Source: Pseudomonadota bacterium
GTDB lineage: Bacteria; Pseudomonadota; Gammaproteobacteria; Burkholderiales; Chitinibacteraceae
DNA length: 47,153 bases
Direction: 5' to 3'
Assembly (NCBI GenBank): GCA_026399755.1
Contig: JAPLQI010000037.1
Coordinates: 1 to 47,153, forward strand
Below, piece by piece: positions 40,244-46,719 of this stretch. Every line of letters starts with the position of its first letter. Within the stretch, counting starts at the first letter, position 1. The translations under genes and the position numbers were made by a program. The notes beneath the pieces were generated by a model. That model made no database searches. It was not told the DNA's origin and saw only the letters and a program-made list of their open reading frames with translations.

Positions 40244-40335
40244 CCCTAACAAGTCATTCAACCAGACTAGCCGGAACGTGCAGCATTTCTTTCAAAATGC
40301 AGCGTGCGGCCAGCCGGTTAACTCCAACGTTAGGC
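40244..40335 (+). other. attC site 3
   Basis: R'' CCCTAAC (40244-40250) and R' GTTAGGC (40329-40335), with ATTCAACCAG and CCGGTTAACTCCAACG as arms. The cassette's opening heptamer is GTTAGGT, one change from the complement of R''. About 92 bp. Confidence 0.9.
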
Positions 40336-40339
40336 ACTT

Positions 40340-40681
40340 ATGTCCGCTGTAATCACGAATGAAAGCTACGCTTTGTCAGTTCATAAGCGCGTAGGCACTG
40401 TGGCGTTTGGCATGCTCAGTGGTGAGGTTGGATTTATTGAAGGTGCGATTGAGTTGGCATCTTTGCGCCATGAAGCTGCAGTCGAAGAAAACGCCTCTGA
40501 CTTTATGGCTTTTGTTGTAATTGCATCCGAAACGGATAGTCTTCCTATTGGTACATCGAGAGAACTATGGTCTAAAGAAGCATTAGCTAAGCATCAACCC
40601 GAAATTGATGCAGCTATTGTGTGGGCTAAAAAAGTGGGGTTAGCAGCCTGTCAATCTCTTTCGGAGCGTTTCCATGCCTAA
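40340..40681 (+). CDS. Cassette 4 hypothetical protein, 113 residues
   Basis: Starts four bases behind the heptamer (ATG at 40340) without a visible ribosome-binding site, so translation may be leaderless or depend on read-through. Mostly alpha-helical and acidic, e.g. FIEGAIELASLRHEAAVEENASDFMAF and KHQPEIDAAIVWAKKVGLAACQSL. I recognise no family. The stop codon falls inside the R'' heptamer of attC 4. Confidence 0.68.
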   Translation: MSAVITNESYALSVHKRVGTVAFGMLSGEVGFIEGAIELASLRHEAAVEENASDFMAFVVIASETDSLPIGTSRELWSKEALAKHQPEIDAAIVWAKKVGLAACQSLSERFHA

Positions 40682-40735
40682 CCCATCATTCAAGCGGGAC
40701 GCGCTAAAGCGCGCCCCTTAATTCAAACGTTAGGC
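40676..40735 (+). other. attC site 4
   Basis: R'' GCCTAAC (40676-40682) and R' GTTAGGC (40729-40735), 60 bp, perfect complement. Apart from the end heptamers, it differs from attC 2 at only two positions that I can see, so both cassettes share an attC subtype. Confidence 0.93.
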
Positions 40736-40761
40736 CTATTCCTTCTCACAACGAGATTTAA

Positions 40762-41268
40762 ATGACTTTTCTACGCCATTTCTTTTTTATAATTTCTTTA
40801 TTTTTGGCAACTACTGCATCGCAGGCCAATGAGCTAAGTCTTGATTTGATGCCAAGCAAAGCAACTGCACTGGCTGAGGTAACGGTAAATGTAGTGGCCC
40901 AAATGAACGGGAAGAAACTCGACTACTCACCGGAAAGCTTAAAAATAATTGACCAGCTTGTTTTGGGATTCCGAAAGGAAGGGAATTCAGTTGAGTCAAT
41001 GAATAAAACATTGATTATTTTTGGCTGTTATGTGGGCGAAGTTATGGTCCGCAATCTTGGCTACAAATGGGACAACCCAACACAAAAGGAAATATCTATT
41101 GGTTTTGATTTGACAGGCGTTCGTGGGAAAAATGCTGGTTTTTCAAACCCCATCGGTAAGGTTTTTAAACTCATGAAAAATGGACAAGAGGATAGTGTCG
41201 AGCACTTCTATAACGTTTTCTCAAAAGATCTAACTGAATTAGCGCCTGAACAGGCAGTGAAAAATTAA
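40762..41268 (+). CDS. Cassette 5 secreted hypothetical protein, 168 residues
   Basis: A signal peptide is likely (MTFLRHFFFIISLFLATTASQA, cleaved before NELSLDLMP). The mature part has the pattern TLIIFGCYVGEVMVRNLGYKWDNPTQ, similar in style to uncharacterised families that carry a G-x-Y-x-GEV-x-x-R-x-L-G-x-x-W motif, but I cannot name a function. The product should act in the periplasm. The upstream part of the cassette (40736-40761) lacks a strong ribosome-binding site. Confidence 0.72.
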   Translation: MTFLRHFFFIISLFLATTASQANELSLDLMPSKATALAEVTVNVVAQMNGKKLDYSPESLKIIDQLVLGFRKEGNSVESMNKTLIIFGCYVGEVMVRNLGYKWDNPTQKEISIGFDLTGVRGKNAGFSNPIGKVFKLMKNGQEDSVEHFYNVFSKDLTELAPEQAVKN

Positions 41269-41269
41269 T

Positions 41270-41341
41270 GCCTAACCTTTCGGTCAAGAGGGTCGCTCCG
41301 CTGGCAAGCCGGCTTCGCGCCCCTTACCTCTAACGTTAGAC
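41270..41341 (+). other. attC site 5
   Basis: R'' GCCTAAC (41270-41276) and R' GTTAGAC (41335-41341). 72 bp, with a GC-rich stem GCCGGCTTCGCGCCCC in the middle. R'' is the exact complement of the cassette's opening heptamer GTTAGGC. Confidence 0.9.
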
Positions 41342-41368
41342 CTTACCCAATATGCCTGAGAACATCCT

Positions 41369-41761
41369 ATGAAACCTCTACCCCGTGACGCCACTGACAA
41401 ACAACTAATTGAGGAAGTACATCAATGGGTTAGGCTCCTGGAAGTTGAAAAATATGATGCGGCATATAGTTACACAGGTCATATCGAAAACTCGGGCTGG
41501 TCGCCCGAATTCATAAAACAGTTCATTGAAGGTTATGGCGAAGCAGAGCCTGGCCAAAAAGTCACATTTAATGGCAAATCCACGGATATTCACCAACACA
41601 TTGAAGTATCGCGCTGGAAAGAAAACGAAAGCGAAGAAATCGGGGAGGTTTGGTACGACTTAAACATTAACGGTTTTGCTTCTGACATCACCGCCACATT
41701 CCGCATTTGCGTCGTTCCCGGCGGCTTAGTTTTGAAACTCAACGACGTCCATGTTATGTAA
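41369..41761 (+). CDS. Cassette 6 hypothetical protein, 130 residues
   Basis: Begins MKPLPRDATDKQLIEEVHQWVRLLEVEKYDAAYSYTGHI, an alpha/beta single domain with C-terminal DITATFRICVVPGGLVLKLNDVHVM. The function is unknown to me. The gene is followed by 107 bases before attC 6, more than in any other cassette here. Confidence 0.7.
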   Translation: MKPLPRDATDKQLIEEVHQWVRLLEVEKYDAAYSYTGHIENSGWSPEFIKQFIEGYGEAEPGQKVTFNGKSTDIHQHIEVSRWKENESEEIGEVWYDLNINGFASDITATFRICVVPGGLVLKLNDVHVM

Positions 41762-41868
41762 ACGGGCTAACCTATCCAACAACTTTGCTCACCGCATTTC
41801 ACCTGCGGGACCGTACAATCGGCTTCAAAGCAGAGCGTCGTGTTTTCAAAAACTGCGCATGGCAGGAC

Positions 41869-41944
41869 GTCTAACAATCAGTTCAAGTCGTTCGCTTCGC
41901 TCACTAGGACCGCGTTCCGCGGCCTCTTAACTGAAACGTTAGCA
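41869..41944 (+). other. attC site 6
   Basis: R'' GTCTAAC (41869-41875), exact complement of the cassette's opening heptamer GTTAGAC at 41335, and R' GTTAGCA (41938-41944). 76 bp. An open frame runs through this site into the next gene. Confidence 0.9.
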
Positions 41945-41959
41945 GTCAAGGAAAATTCA

Positions 41960-42850
41960 GTGGATAGGAAATACGCAAAGGAAATTTCTCAGCTACTGGC
42001 CAGCGCCACTAACGCCGCTGGATCGAAGTACAAGCTGAAAGAATATATCAACCGGAAGAAATTAGCCGGCTTCCATCATTGGGCAGATGCACGACCTTGT
42101 GAGGGAGCATATCTCTTCGCAGATCAGGCAGACAATGGCCTCTGGGTACTGCTTTTAGATTGGAGAGAACAAGACAATTTCTACGTTGTGCTGTTTCCTG
42201 AGTCAAAATCTGGCCCTGTTGCTGAAATACACCGCCTTACAGTCAAGAGCGGCGAAGAGGTTCTTCATTGGCGTTACTCTCCAAGTAAACGAGACGGGAA
42301 AAATGAAGAACGGAAGGCTTATTTTGTTGAGGCTTTCCTTTCTGACAATGTCCAAATATCTGTTCCGAAAAACCTTGACGACGTAGACGACTTCATCGAG
42401 GAACTCTTTTCGCTCGCCAGCAGCAGGGCGAAAGCTGATGAACTCGACCCGAATCGCCCAAATGTGCGTAGTGGATTTCCAGAAGGGAAGCTGAAAGAAA
42501 GGCTGCACCTTTCCAGAGAAAGAAATCGTGAACTTGTTCGGCAAGCTAAGCTCTTGGGGCAAAGTCGAGATGGGCACTTAAAGTGCGCATGTTGTGGCTT
42601 TGACTTCTTTGCAACTTACGGCGAGGTTGGAAAGGGTTTCATTGAGGCGCATCACACTAACCCGGTTAGCACGCTTCATGAAAATGGAGAGGAAACTAAG
42701 ATTGAAGACCTCGCGTTGGTATGCTCAAACTGCCACCGTATGCTACATCGCAAGCGACCGTGGCTTGAAATGAATGATTTAGCCAAGTTGCTGACTGCTA
42801 ACCTAACATTCGAGAGGGACAGGCCAGAAGCGGCCTGCCCCTCAATTTAA
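41960..42850 (+). CDS. Cassette 7 HNH nuclease with an unknown N-terminal domain
   Basis: 296 residues from the GTG at 41960, which has AAGGAAA five bases upstream. The same frame is open upstream through attC 6 (to 41840), but that part is attC-derived. Residues 1-200 contain an unknown domain (EYINRKKLAGFHHWADARPCEGAYLFADQADNGLWVLLLDW). Residues ~209-265 are an HNH module: CACCGFDFFATYGEVGKGF, EAHHTNPVST and LALVCSNCHRMLHRK, with the metal/His pair HH and two Cys pairs (CxxC ... CxxCH). This type of stand-alone HNH nuclease is found in restriction and phage-defence settings. The stop codon lies inside attC 7. Confidence 0.85.
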   Translation: MDRKYAKEISQLLASATNAAGSKYKLKEYINRKKLAGFHHWADARPCEGAYLFADQADNGLWVLLLDWREQDNFYVVLFPESKSGPVAEIHRLTVKSGEEVLHWRYSPSKRDGKNEERKAYFVEAFLSDNVQISVPKNLDDVDDFIEELFSLASSRAKADELDPNRPNVRSGFPEGKLKERLHLSRERNRELVRQAKLLGQSRDGHLKCACCGFDFFATYGEVGKGFIEAHHTNPVSTLHENGEETKIEDLALVCSNCHRMLHRKRPWLEMNDLAKLLTANLTFERDRPEAACPSI

Positions 42851-42858
42851 CGTTAGGC
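42796..42858 (+). other. attC site 7
   Basis: R'' TGCTAAC (42796-42802), exact complement of the opening heptamer GTTAGCA of this cassette, and R' GTTAGGC (42852-42858). 63 bp, with a central AGGCC/GGCCT stem. The preceding gene ends inside it, so the HNH protein's last residues (ERDRPEAACPSI) are attC-encoded. Confidence 0.9.
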
Positions 42859-42872
42859 ATAGGACATAAGTT

Positions 42873-43280
42873 ATGGGCAAATTTGATGGCCCTTATTTTA
42901 GGTGTGACGAAGATTTAGTATCGGTATGGATTGCCAAATGTCCATGCTCGAAAATGCCAGTTGATTACTTCACGGAAAATTATGATGGAGAAGACGAAGA
43001 TCCGTTTAATCAATTCAGTACAGACTTTGGATTCGGGTATTACGATCATGATTTTGTTGAGGGTTCAGCACTAATTGGTAGCGCATCGATTGAGGACATT
43101 ATTAAAAAAGCATCCTACGGACACTCATTCGCAATGGAAGTAAGCGATACAAGTGATGTGAAATACTCCGAACATGTTTTTCTTATGTATAACTTCAATT
43201 ACTCGCCAAGCGTAACTGGAGTAACAGAAAGCAAATACTATAAATTTATCGGCGTTTTTAAGTTTAATCAAAATGCCTAA
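42873..43280 (+). CDS. Cassette 8 Imm22-like immunity protein
   Basis: 135 residues. The composition and pattern fit the Imm22 immunity family: an N-terminal LVSVWIAKCPCSKMPV, an acidic stretch ENYDGEDEDPFNQF, FGFGYYDHDFVEGSAL (YxDxDFxE) and a C-terminal FLMYNFNYSP ... YYKFIGVFKFNQ. Immunity proteins of this class neutralise polymorphic toxins from contact-dependent or type VI systems. No toxin gene is present, so this would be an orphan immunity gene carried for protection against neighbours. Assignment by eye only; the alternative is an uncharacterised family. Confidence 0.6.
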   Translation: MGKFDGPYFRCDEDLVSVWIAKCPCSKMPVDYFTENYDGEDEDPFNQFSTDFGFGYYDHDFVEGSALIGSASIEDIIKKASYGHSFAMEVSDTSDVKYSEHVFLMYNFNYSPSVTGVTESKYYKFIGVFKFNQNA

Positions 43281-43365
43281 CAAGGCATTCAACCGGACTG
43301 GCCGGGACGCGGCAGTTGATTCGGACGCTTCGCGATCGGCCATCCGGTTAATTTAATCGTTAGGC
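43275..43365 (+). other. attC site 8
   Basis: R'' GCCTAAC (43275-43281) and R' GTTAGGC (43359-43365), perfect complement. 91 bp with arms ATTCAACCGG / CCGGTTAATTTAAT. Confidence 0.93.
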
Positions 43366-43380
43366 TTTTTAGGAAGCAGC

Positions 43381-44160
43381 ATGGAACTAGTCTCGTCGTC
43401 AGATCAAATTGCTACGAACTTGCACATCTTTGATGGCTACCGACAGAGCGCCAATGAATTTCATAGCGCCTACTACAAAGAGCGACTACGCCTAGGGAAA
43501 ATCTTTGTATACGGTGTACTGGACGGAAGGTTCATGTTCGCACCAAGTCGCTTTGCTGGCTACGCCAATTGCACAGCGGAAAAGCACCAAGCATTTCCAA
43601 GAAAGAATGGATCGATTACGACGCCAGCCATTGCCAAGCATTTAGGCAGCGCCATCGAGGATACCAAGGCCGAGAAGGCATACCTTGCGCTCTGCCAACA
43701 GATCGGCGTCACTCCATCCGAAAAAGATCGAACCTATTGGCCTATCAAGCTGAAAGCGGACTTCTCGCCAGACATTATTCTTGGTGGCGAAGCGGGCTAC
43801 CCGGATGAAGTCGAAACTTTTGTTGAAGGCGCAACGAAGCGAGTAATTGTGAATGCCTATGAACGCAGTGGCAAGGCACGGTCGGCATGCTTAACTCATC
43901 ATGGATATAGCTGTACTGTTTGCAGATTCAACTTTGCCGCCAAGTTTGGCGAGGCAGGCAAGGGTTTTATGCACGTTCATCACCTCACGCCTATTTCAAG
44001 CAACAGCAAGGCTCGTGAGGTCGATCCAATCAATGAGCTCCGCCCTGTCTGCCCAAACTGCCACGCCATGTTGCACAAGAGCGATCCACCATTCTCAATC
44101 GAAGAGTTGCAAGAACTCATTCAGGCCACGGAATCCATGCACGAGGAACCAAAGCCATGA
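43381..44160 (+). CDS. Cassette 9 HNH nuclease with a different N-terminal domain
   Basis: 259 residues. Residues ~177-235 are an HNH module, CTVCRFNFAAKFGEAGKGF, HVHHLTPISS and LRPVCPNCHAMLHKSD, with the same Cys pairs and HH as the cassette 7 protein. Residues 1-170 are unlike those of cassette 7 and contain IFVYGVLDGRFMFAPSRFAGYANCTAEKHQAFPRKNG and YWPIKLKADFSPDIIL; I do not recognise the domain. The product is likely a modification-sensing or phage-responsive nuclease by analogy. The stop comes 30 bases before its attC. Confidence 0.85.
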   Translation: MELVSSSDQIATNLHIFDGYRQSANEFHSAYYKERLRLGKIFVYGVLDGRFMFAPSRFAGYANCTAEKHQAFPRKNGSITTPAIAKHLGSAIEDTKAEKAYLALCQQIGVTPSEKDRTYWPIKLKADFSPDIILGGEAGYPDEVETFVEGATKRVIVNAYERSGKARSACLTHHGYSCTVCRFNFAAKFGEAGKGFMHVHHLTPISSNSKAREVDPINELRPVCPNCHAMLHKSDPPFSIEELQELIQATESMHEEPKP

Positions 44161-44190
44161 GCGACGCCGTCAATAGTGCATCTGTCACCA

Positions 44191-44271
44191 GCCTAACTGT
44201 AGGTTCAACGCGGACAAAAATGCTCCGAATTTTTGCCGGATAACCTGGGCGTTAGGCGTTAGGCGTTAGGC
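44191..44271 (+). other. attC site 9 with three tandem GTTAGGC heptamers
   Basis: R'' GCCTAAC (44191-44197) and R' GTTAGGC at 44251-44257, followed without a break by two more GTTAGGC copies at 44258-44264 and 44265-44271. The attC arms are AGGTTCAACG and a GGATAACCT segment, and the central stem is ACAAAAATGC/GCATTTTT-like. The next cassette could start behind any of the three heptamers. Confidence 0.9.
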
Positions 44272-44285
44272 ATCAGGAGAATAGT

Positions 44286-44876
44286 GTGACCAAATCGCTA
44301 CAGAAACTGCTACTTGAACTCGAACAGTTCGGCTTGAGCAACGATGGCAGCATTGCCGATCGGCCTCGGCGCATGCTGAACATCACCCGAGACACTGGAG
44401 AATTTCTTTCAGTGCTTGTGCGGGCCATGAATGCTCAACGTGTGCTTGAGATAGGAACCTCTAACGGCTACTCAACTCTTTGGCTCGCCTTGGCAGCAAA
44501 GGCAATCAAAGGACACGTTACCACCGTGGAACTATCTGATTTCAAGCTTGCCCTCGCGGCGAAGAACTTCGAGCGATCCGGCCTTGCTCCGTTCATTACG
44601 CAGGTTAACGGTGAAGCCGGTGCCGTGCTCAGGGGCGCTTCCGAATCAAGCTTCGATCTTGTCTTCCTCGATTCCGAGCGCTCTGAGTATCTGGGATGGT
44701 GGCCCGACATCAAGCGAGTTCTTCGCAAAGGCGGTCTTCTTGTCGTTGATAATGCTACATCCCATTCGGTCGAGATGGCACCCTTTGTCGCAATGGTATC
44801 AGCAGATCACGACTTCACCACATGCACTGTTCCTGTCGGAAATGGTGAATTCTTGGCTACTCAGGTTTCTCCGTAG
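44286..44876 (+). CDS. Cassette 10 O-methyltransferase family protein
   Basis: 196 residues from the GTG at 44286, with AGGAG seven bases upstream. SAM-dependent O-methyltransferase (COMT-like) pattern: RVLEIGTSNGYSTLWLALA (motif I), VTTVELSDFKLALAAKNFERSGL, FDLVFLDSERSEYLGWWPDIKRVLRKGGLLVVDNAT. The acceptor is unknown. The gene is richer in G+C than the cassettes before it, which suggests a different source. Confidence 0.85.
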   Translation: MTKSLQKLLLELEQFGLSNDGSIADRPRRMLNITRDTGEFLSVLVRAMNAQRVLEIGTSNGYSTLWLALAAKAIKGHVTTVELSDFKLALAAKNFERSGLAPFITQVNGEAGAVLRGASESSFDLVFLDSERSEYLGWWPDIKRVLRKGGLLVVDNATSHSVEMAPFVAMVSADHDFTTCTVPVGNGEFLATQVSP

Positions 44877-44883
44877 CCATGAC

Positions 44884-44948
44884 GCCCAATCCTGCAGTCG
44901 AGCGGCCTGCGCGAAAAGCCGCGCAGTCCCCTCACTTCTACGTTATGT
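44884..44948 (+). other. attC site 10 (degenerate left end)
   Basis: R'' is GCCCAAT (44884-44890), two changes from the GCCTAAC expected of this cassette; R' GTTATGT is at 44942-44948. The central part forms GCGCGAAAAGCCGCGC. 65 bp. Confidence 0.78.
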
Positions 44949-44972
44949 GTCGGCTGATTTTGGAGGAAATAG

Positions 44973-45467
44973 ATGATGCTGAGCAAAAGTCTAGTTTCAC
45001 GTATACCCGCTTATAAAGCCGCTTTCTCCAGTGGAGAACTCCAAAAGACCTATCAAGATCTAGTGGGCATTGTTCAAAATCTAAGAACTGAATTCTCAAA
45101 GAAATACAAAAGTGAATTCTCGATTGCGAATGTGTTACATGGCTATATAGATTTCACGTACTTCTACTTGCAAAATGACTATCTCAAGAAGAAAAAGTTA
45201 AAACTTGCGATTGTCTTCAACCACAAAAATGCAAACTTTGAGCTGTGGCTTCTTGGGCAAACAAAGGATATACAGATTCTCTATTGGAGAAAGCTAAGAG
45301 ATGTGAAGTGGGTCAATAAGGAGGCAATGCCAGAGTATTCAATTTTCGAAGCGCCTCTACTTTTGGCCCCAGACTTTGATAGTTCAACAAAGCTATCGGA
45401 GTCCATTCACACTCAATTTGAAACGCTGTCCCAGGAAGTTTTCAATACGCTGGCGGCATACGAGTAA
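44973..45467 (+). CDS. Cassette 11 hypothetical protein, DUF7000-like
   Basis: 164 residues; ATG at 44973 or 44976, both behind GGAGG. The pattern NVLHGYIDFTYFYLQNDYLKKKKLKLAIVFNHKNANFELWLLGQTKDIQILYWRKLRD resembles the DUF7000 family (GYIDMTYF ... KKRKLKIAIVFLHE ... FEVWLSG), which is uncharacterised. Cytoplasmic. The cassette is delimited by GTTATGT in front and by its complement ACATAAC behind. Confidence 0.72.
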   Translation: MMLSKSLVSRIPAYKAAFSSGELQKTYQDLVGIVQNLRTEFSKKYKSEFSIANVLHGYIDFTYFYLQNDYLKKKKLKLAIVFNHKNANFELWLLGQTKDIQILYWRKLRDVKWVNKEAMPEYSIFEAPLLLAPDFDSSTKLSESIHTQFETLSQEVFNTLAAYE

Positions 45468-45471
45468 TGCC

Positions 45472-45550
45472 ACATAACATGGCAGCCGAGAGGGATGGCC
45501 GCAAGTTGCGCTTGTGGTTCCCTACGCTTCGCCTCACTTCCACGTTAGCC
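45472..45550 (+). other. attC site 11
   Basis: R'' ACATAAC (45472-45478), exact complement of the opening heptamer GTTATGT, and R' GTTAGCC (45544-45550). 79 bp, with arms GCAGCCGAG / CCTCACTTCCACG. Confidence 0.88.
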
Positions 45551-45566
45551 GTCTCAAGGAGACTAG

Positions 45567-46649
45567 GTGCACAAAGTAGAGCTGGCCGATCCCGAATCCC
45601 CAGAAGCTCAGCAGCTTCTGGCGGGTCTTTCTGAAACGCTTCAGCAAATCACCGGCAGCAGCGGCATGGCTTCGTTCGATGTCGGCGATGTCAAGGCCGA
45701 GCGGGCCTGTTTTGCCATCGCTCGCTCGGCCAGCGGTGTTGTAGTTGGCTGCGGCGCTCTTCGTCCGCTTGAGCCTGGTGTCGCCGAGCTTAAGCGCATG
45801 TTCGCCGTGCAGGATTCCAAGGGTGTAGGGAGCGCGGTTCTCGCGTTTCTAGAGCGCAAGGCAATCGAGTTCGGCTATGGCCAGGTCTGGCTCGAAACTC
45901 GCAAGGTCAATGAGCGAGCTGTCGCCTTCTATCAGCGCCACGGCTACCGCGTCATCTCCAGTTTTGGTCGCTACGTCGACAGGCCCGAGGCCGTCTGCCT
46001 TGGCAAGTATGTGCCAGTGGCACAAACGTCAGCAGCTGAGCCGCCGCAGCAGCCCAACCCGTCAGCGGCAAGCGGCAAGACGTCCCTTGCCTCGAACGTT
46101 AGGCGGCGCAAACACACTATGCTCGACCACCTTAAGTCTGAAACACCTCGTTGTCGCATTCGACCAGCGGTCGTCGGGGACCTCACAGCGCTTGAGCGTG
46201 CCGTCGGTTCTCCCGAGTTTCCGCAAGCGTTGCCTCTCGCTCGGCTACACAGAGAAGGCAAGCTGTCGCATTGGCTTGAGAGGCTGTGCACCTATGACGT
46301 CGCCCCCAAGCTATGGTCAATCACGATGCGATCGTCTCCAGAGTGCATTGGCCAAGTAGCGCTGGTCCCGGAGTTGAAGCTTGGCACTTATTGGCTGTCG
46401 TACTGGCTTACTCCTGCATACTGGGGCAGAGGCATCGCCAAGGAGTGCATCGCTGCACTGCTTCGTCAGAGTGCTGCGATGCCAAACTATCAAGTGGTTG
46501 TCGCTGTTGTTGCGGAGTCCAATCCACGCAGCATCTCTGTCCTCCGCGGTCTAGGCTTCAAGCAAGCGGTCGCAATGATTACCCAGTCGCCCATTCCAGA
46601 CGGTCATATCTGTTTCGCACTTGAGTTCGGGCCCGAAAATGCTGTCTAG
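45567..46649 (+). CDS. Two GNAT acetyltransferase cassettes fused in one reading frame across attC 12
   Basis: 360 codons from a GTG at 45567 with AAGGAG upstream. Residues 1-150 are one GNAT (KAERACFAIARSASGVVVGCGALRP; ELKRMFAVQDSKGVGSAVLAFLERKA with the acetyl-CoA loop; FYQRHGYRVISSFGRYVDRPEAVCLGKYV). Residues ~162-184 are attC-derived (QPNPSAASGKTSLASNVRRRKHT). Residues 185-360 are a second GNAT with its own possible ATG at 46119 (MLDHLKSETPRCRIRPAVVGD; SYWLTPAYWGRGIAKECIAALLR; NPRSISVLRGLGF). So the first cassette has no stop before its attC, and the second begins behind it. One fused enzyme or two products are both possible. Confidence 0.8.
   Translation: MHKVELADPESPEAQQLLAGLSETLQQITGSSGMASFDVGDVKAERACFAIARSASGVVVGCGALRPLEPGVAELKRMFAVQDSKGVGSAVLAFLERKAIEFGYGQVWLETRKVNERAVAFYQRHGYRVISSFGRYVDRPEAVCLGKYVPVAQTSAAEPPQQPNPSAASGKTSLASNVRRRKHTMLDHLKSETPRCRIRPAVVGDLTALERAVGSPEFPQALPLARLHREGKLSHWLERLCTYDVAPKLWSITMRSSPECIGQVALVPELKLGTYWLSYWLTPAYWGRGIAKECIAALLRQSAAMPNYQVVVAVVAESNPRSISVLRGLGFKQAVAMITQSPIPDGHICFALEFGPENAV
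46052..46104 (+). other. attC site 12, within an open reading frame
   Basis: R'' GCCCAAC (46052-46058), two changes from the GGCTAAC expected for this cassette, and R' GTTAGGC (46098-46104). 53 bp with GTCAGCGGC and TTGCCTCGAACG as arms. It is fully in frame with both flanking acetyltransferases. Confidence 0.75.
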
Positions 46650-46703
46650 CCCTTACGCCGAGCAGACATGCCTACGGTATGCCGCTTAAGTCAAATGTTA
46701 GCC
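46649..46703 (+). other. attC site 13 (degenerate)
   Basis: R' GTTAGCC at 46697-46703. The left end, GCCCTTAC (46649-46656), is only a loose match to the expected GCCTAAC (one inserted base). 55 bp, with a central CATGCC/GGTATG stem. Confidence 0.65.
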
Positions 46704-46719
46704 TTCAGGATCTCATCGA

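Noticed and set aside
41840-41959. Longer start of the cassette 7 HNH gene at 41840
   Set aside because: The extra 40 codons come from the previous cassette's tail and from attC 6; the GTG at 41960 has a ribosome-binding site. The open frame is recorded as a finding.
39520-46703. CRISPR array, because of the regularly spaced similar repeats
   Set aside because: The repeats are attC sites: they are unequal in length, have integron heptamers and are separated by genes, not by short spacers.
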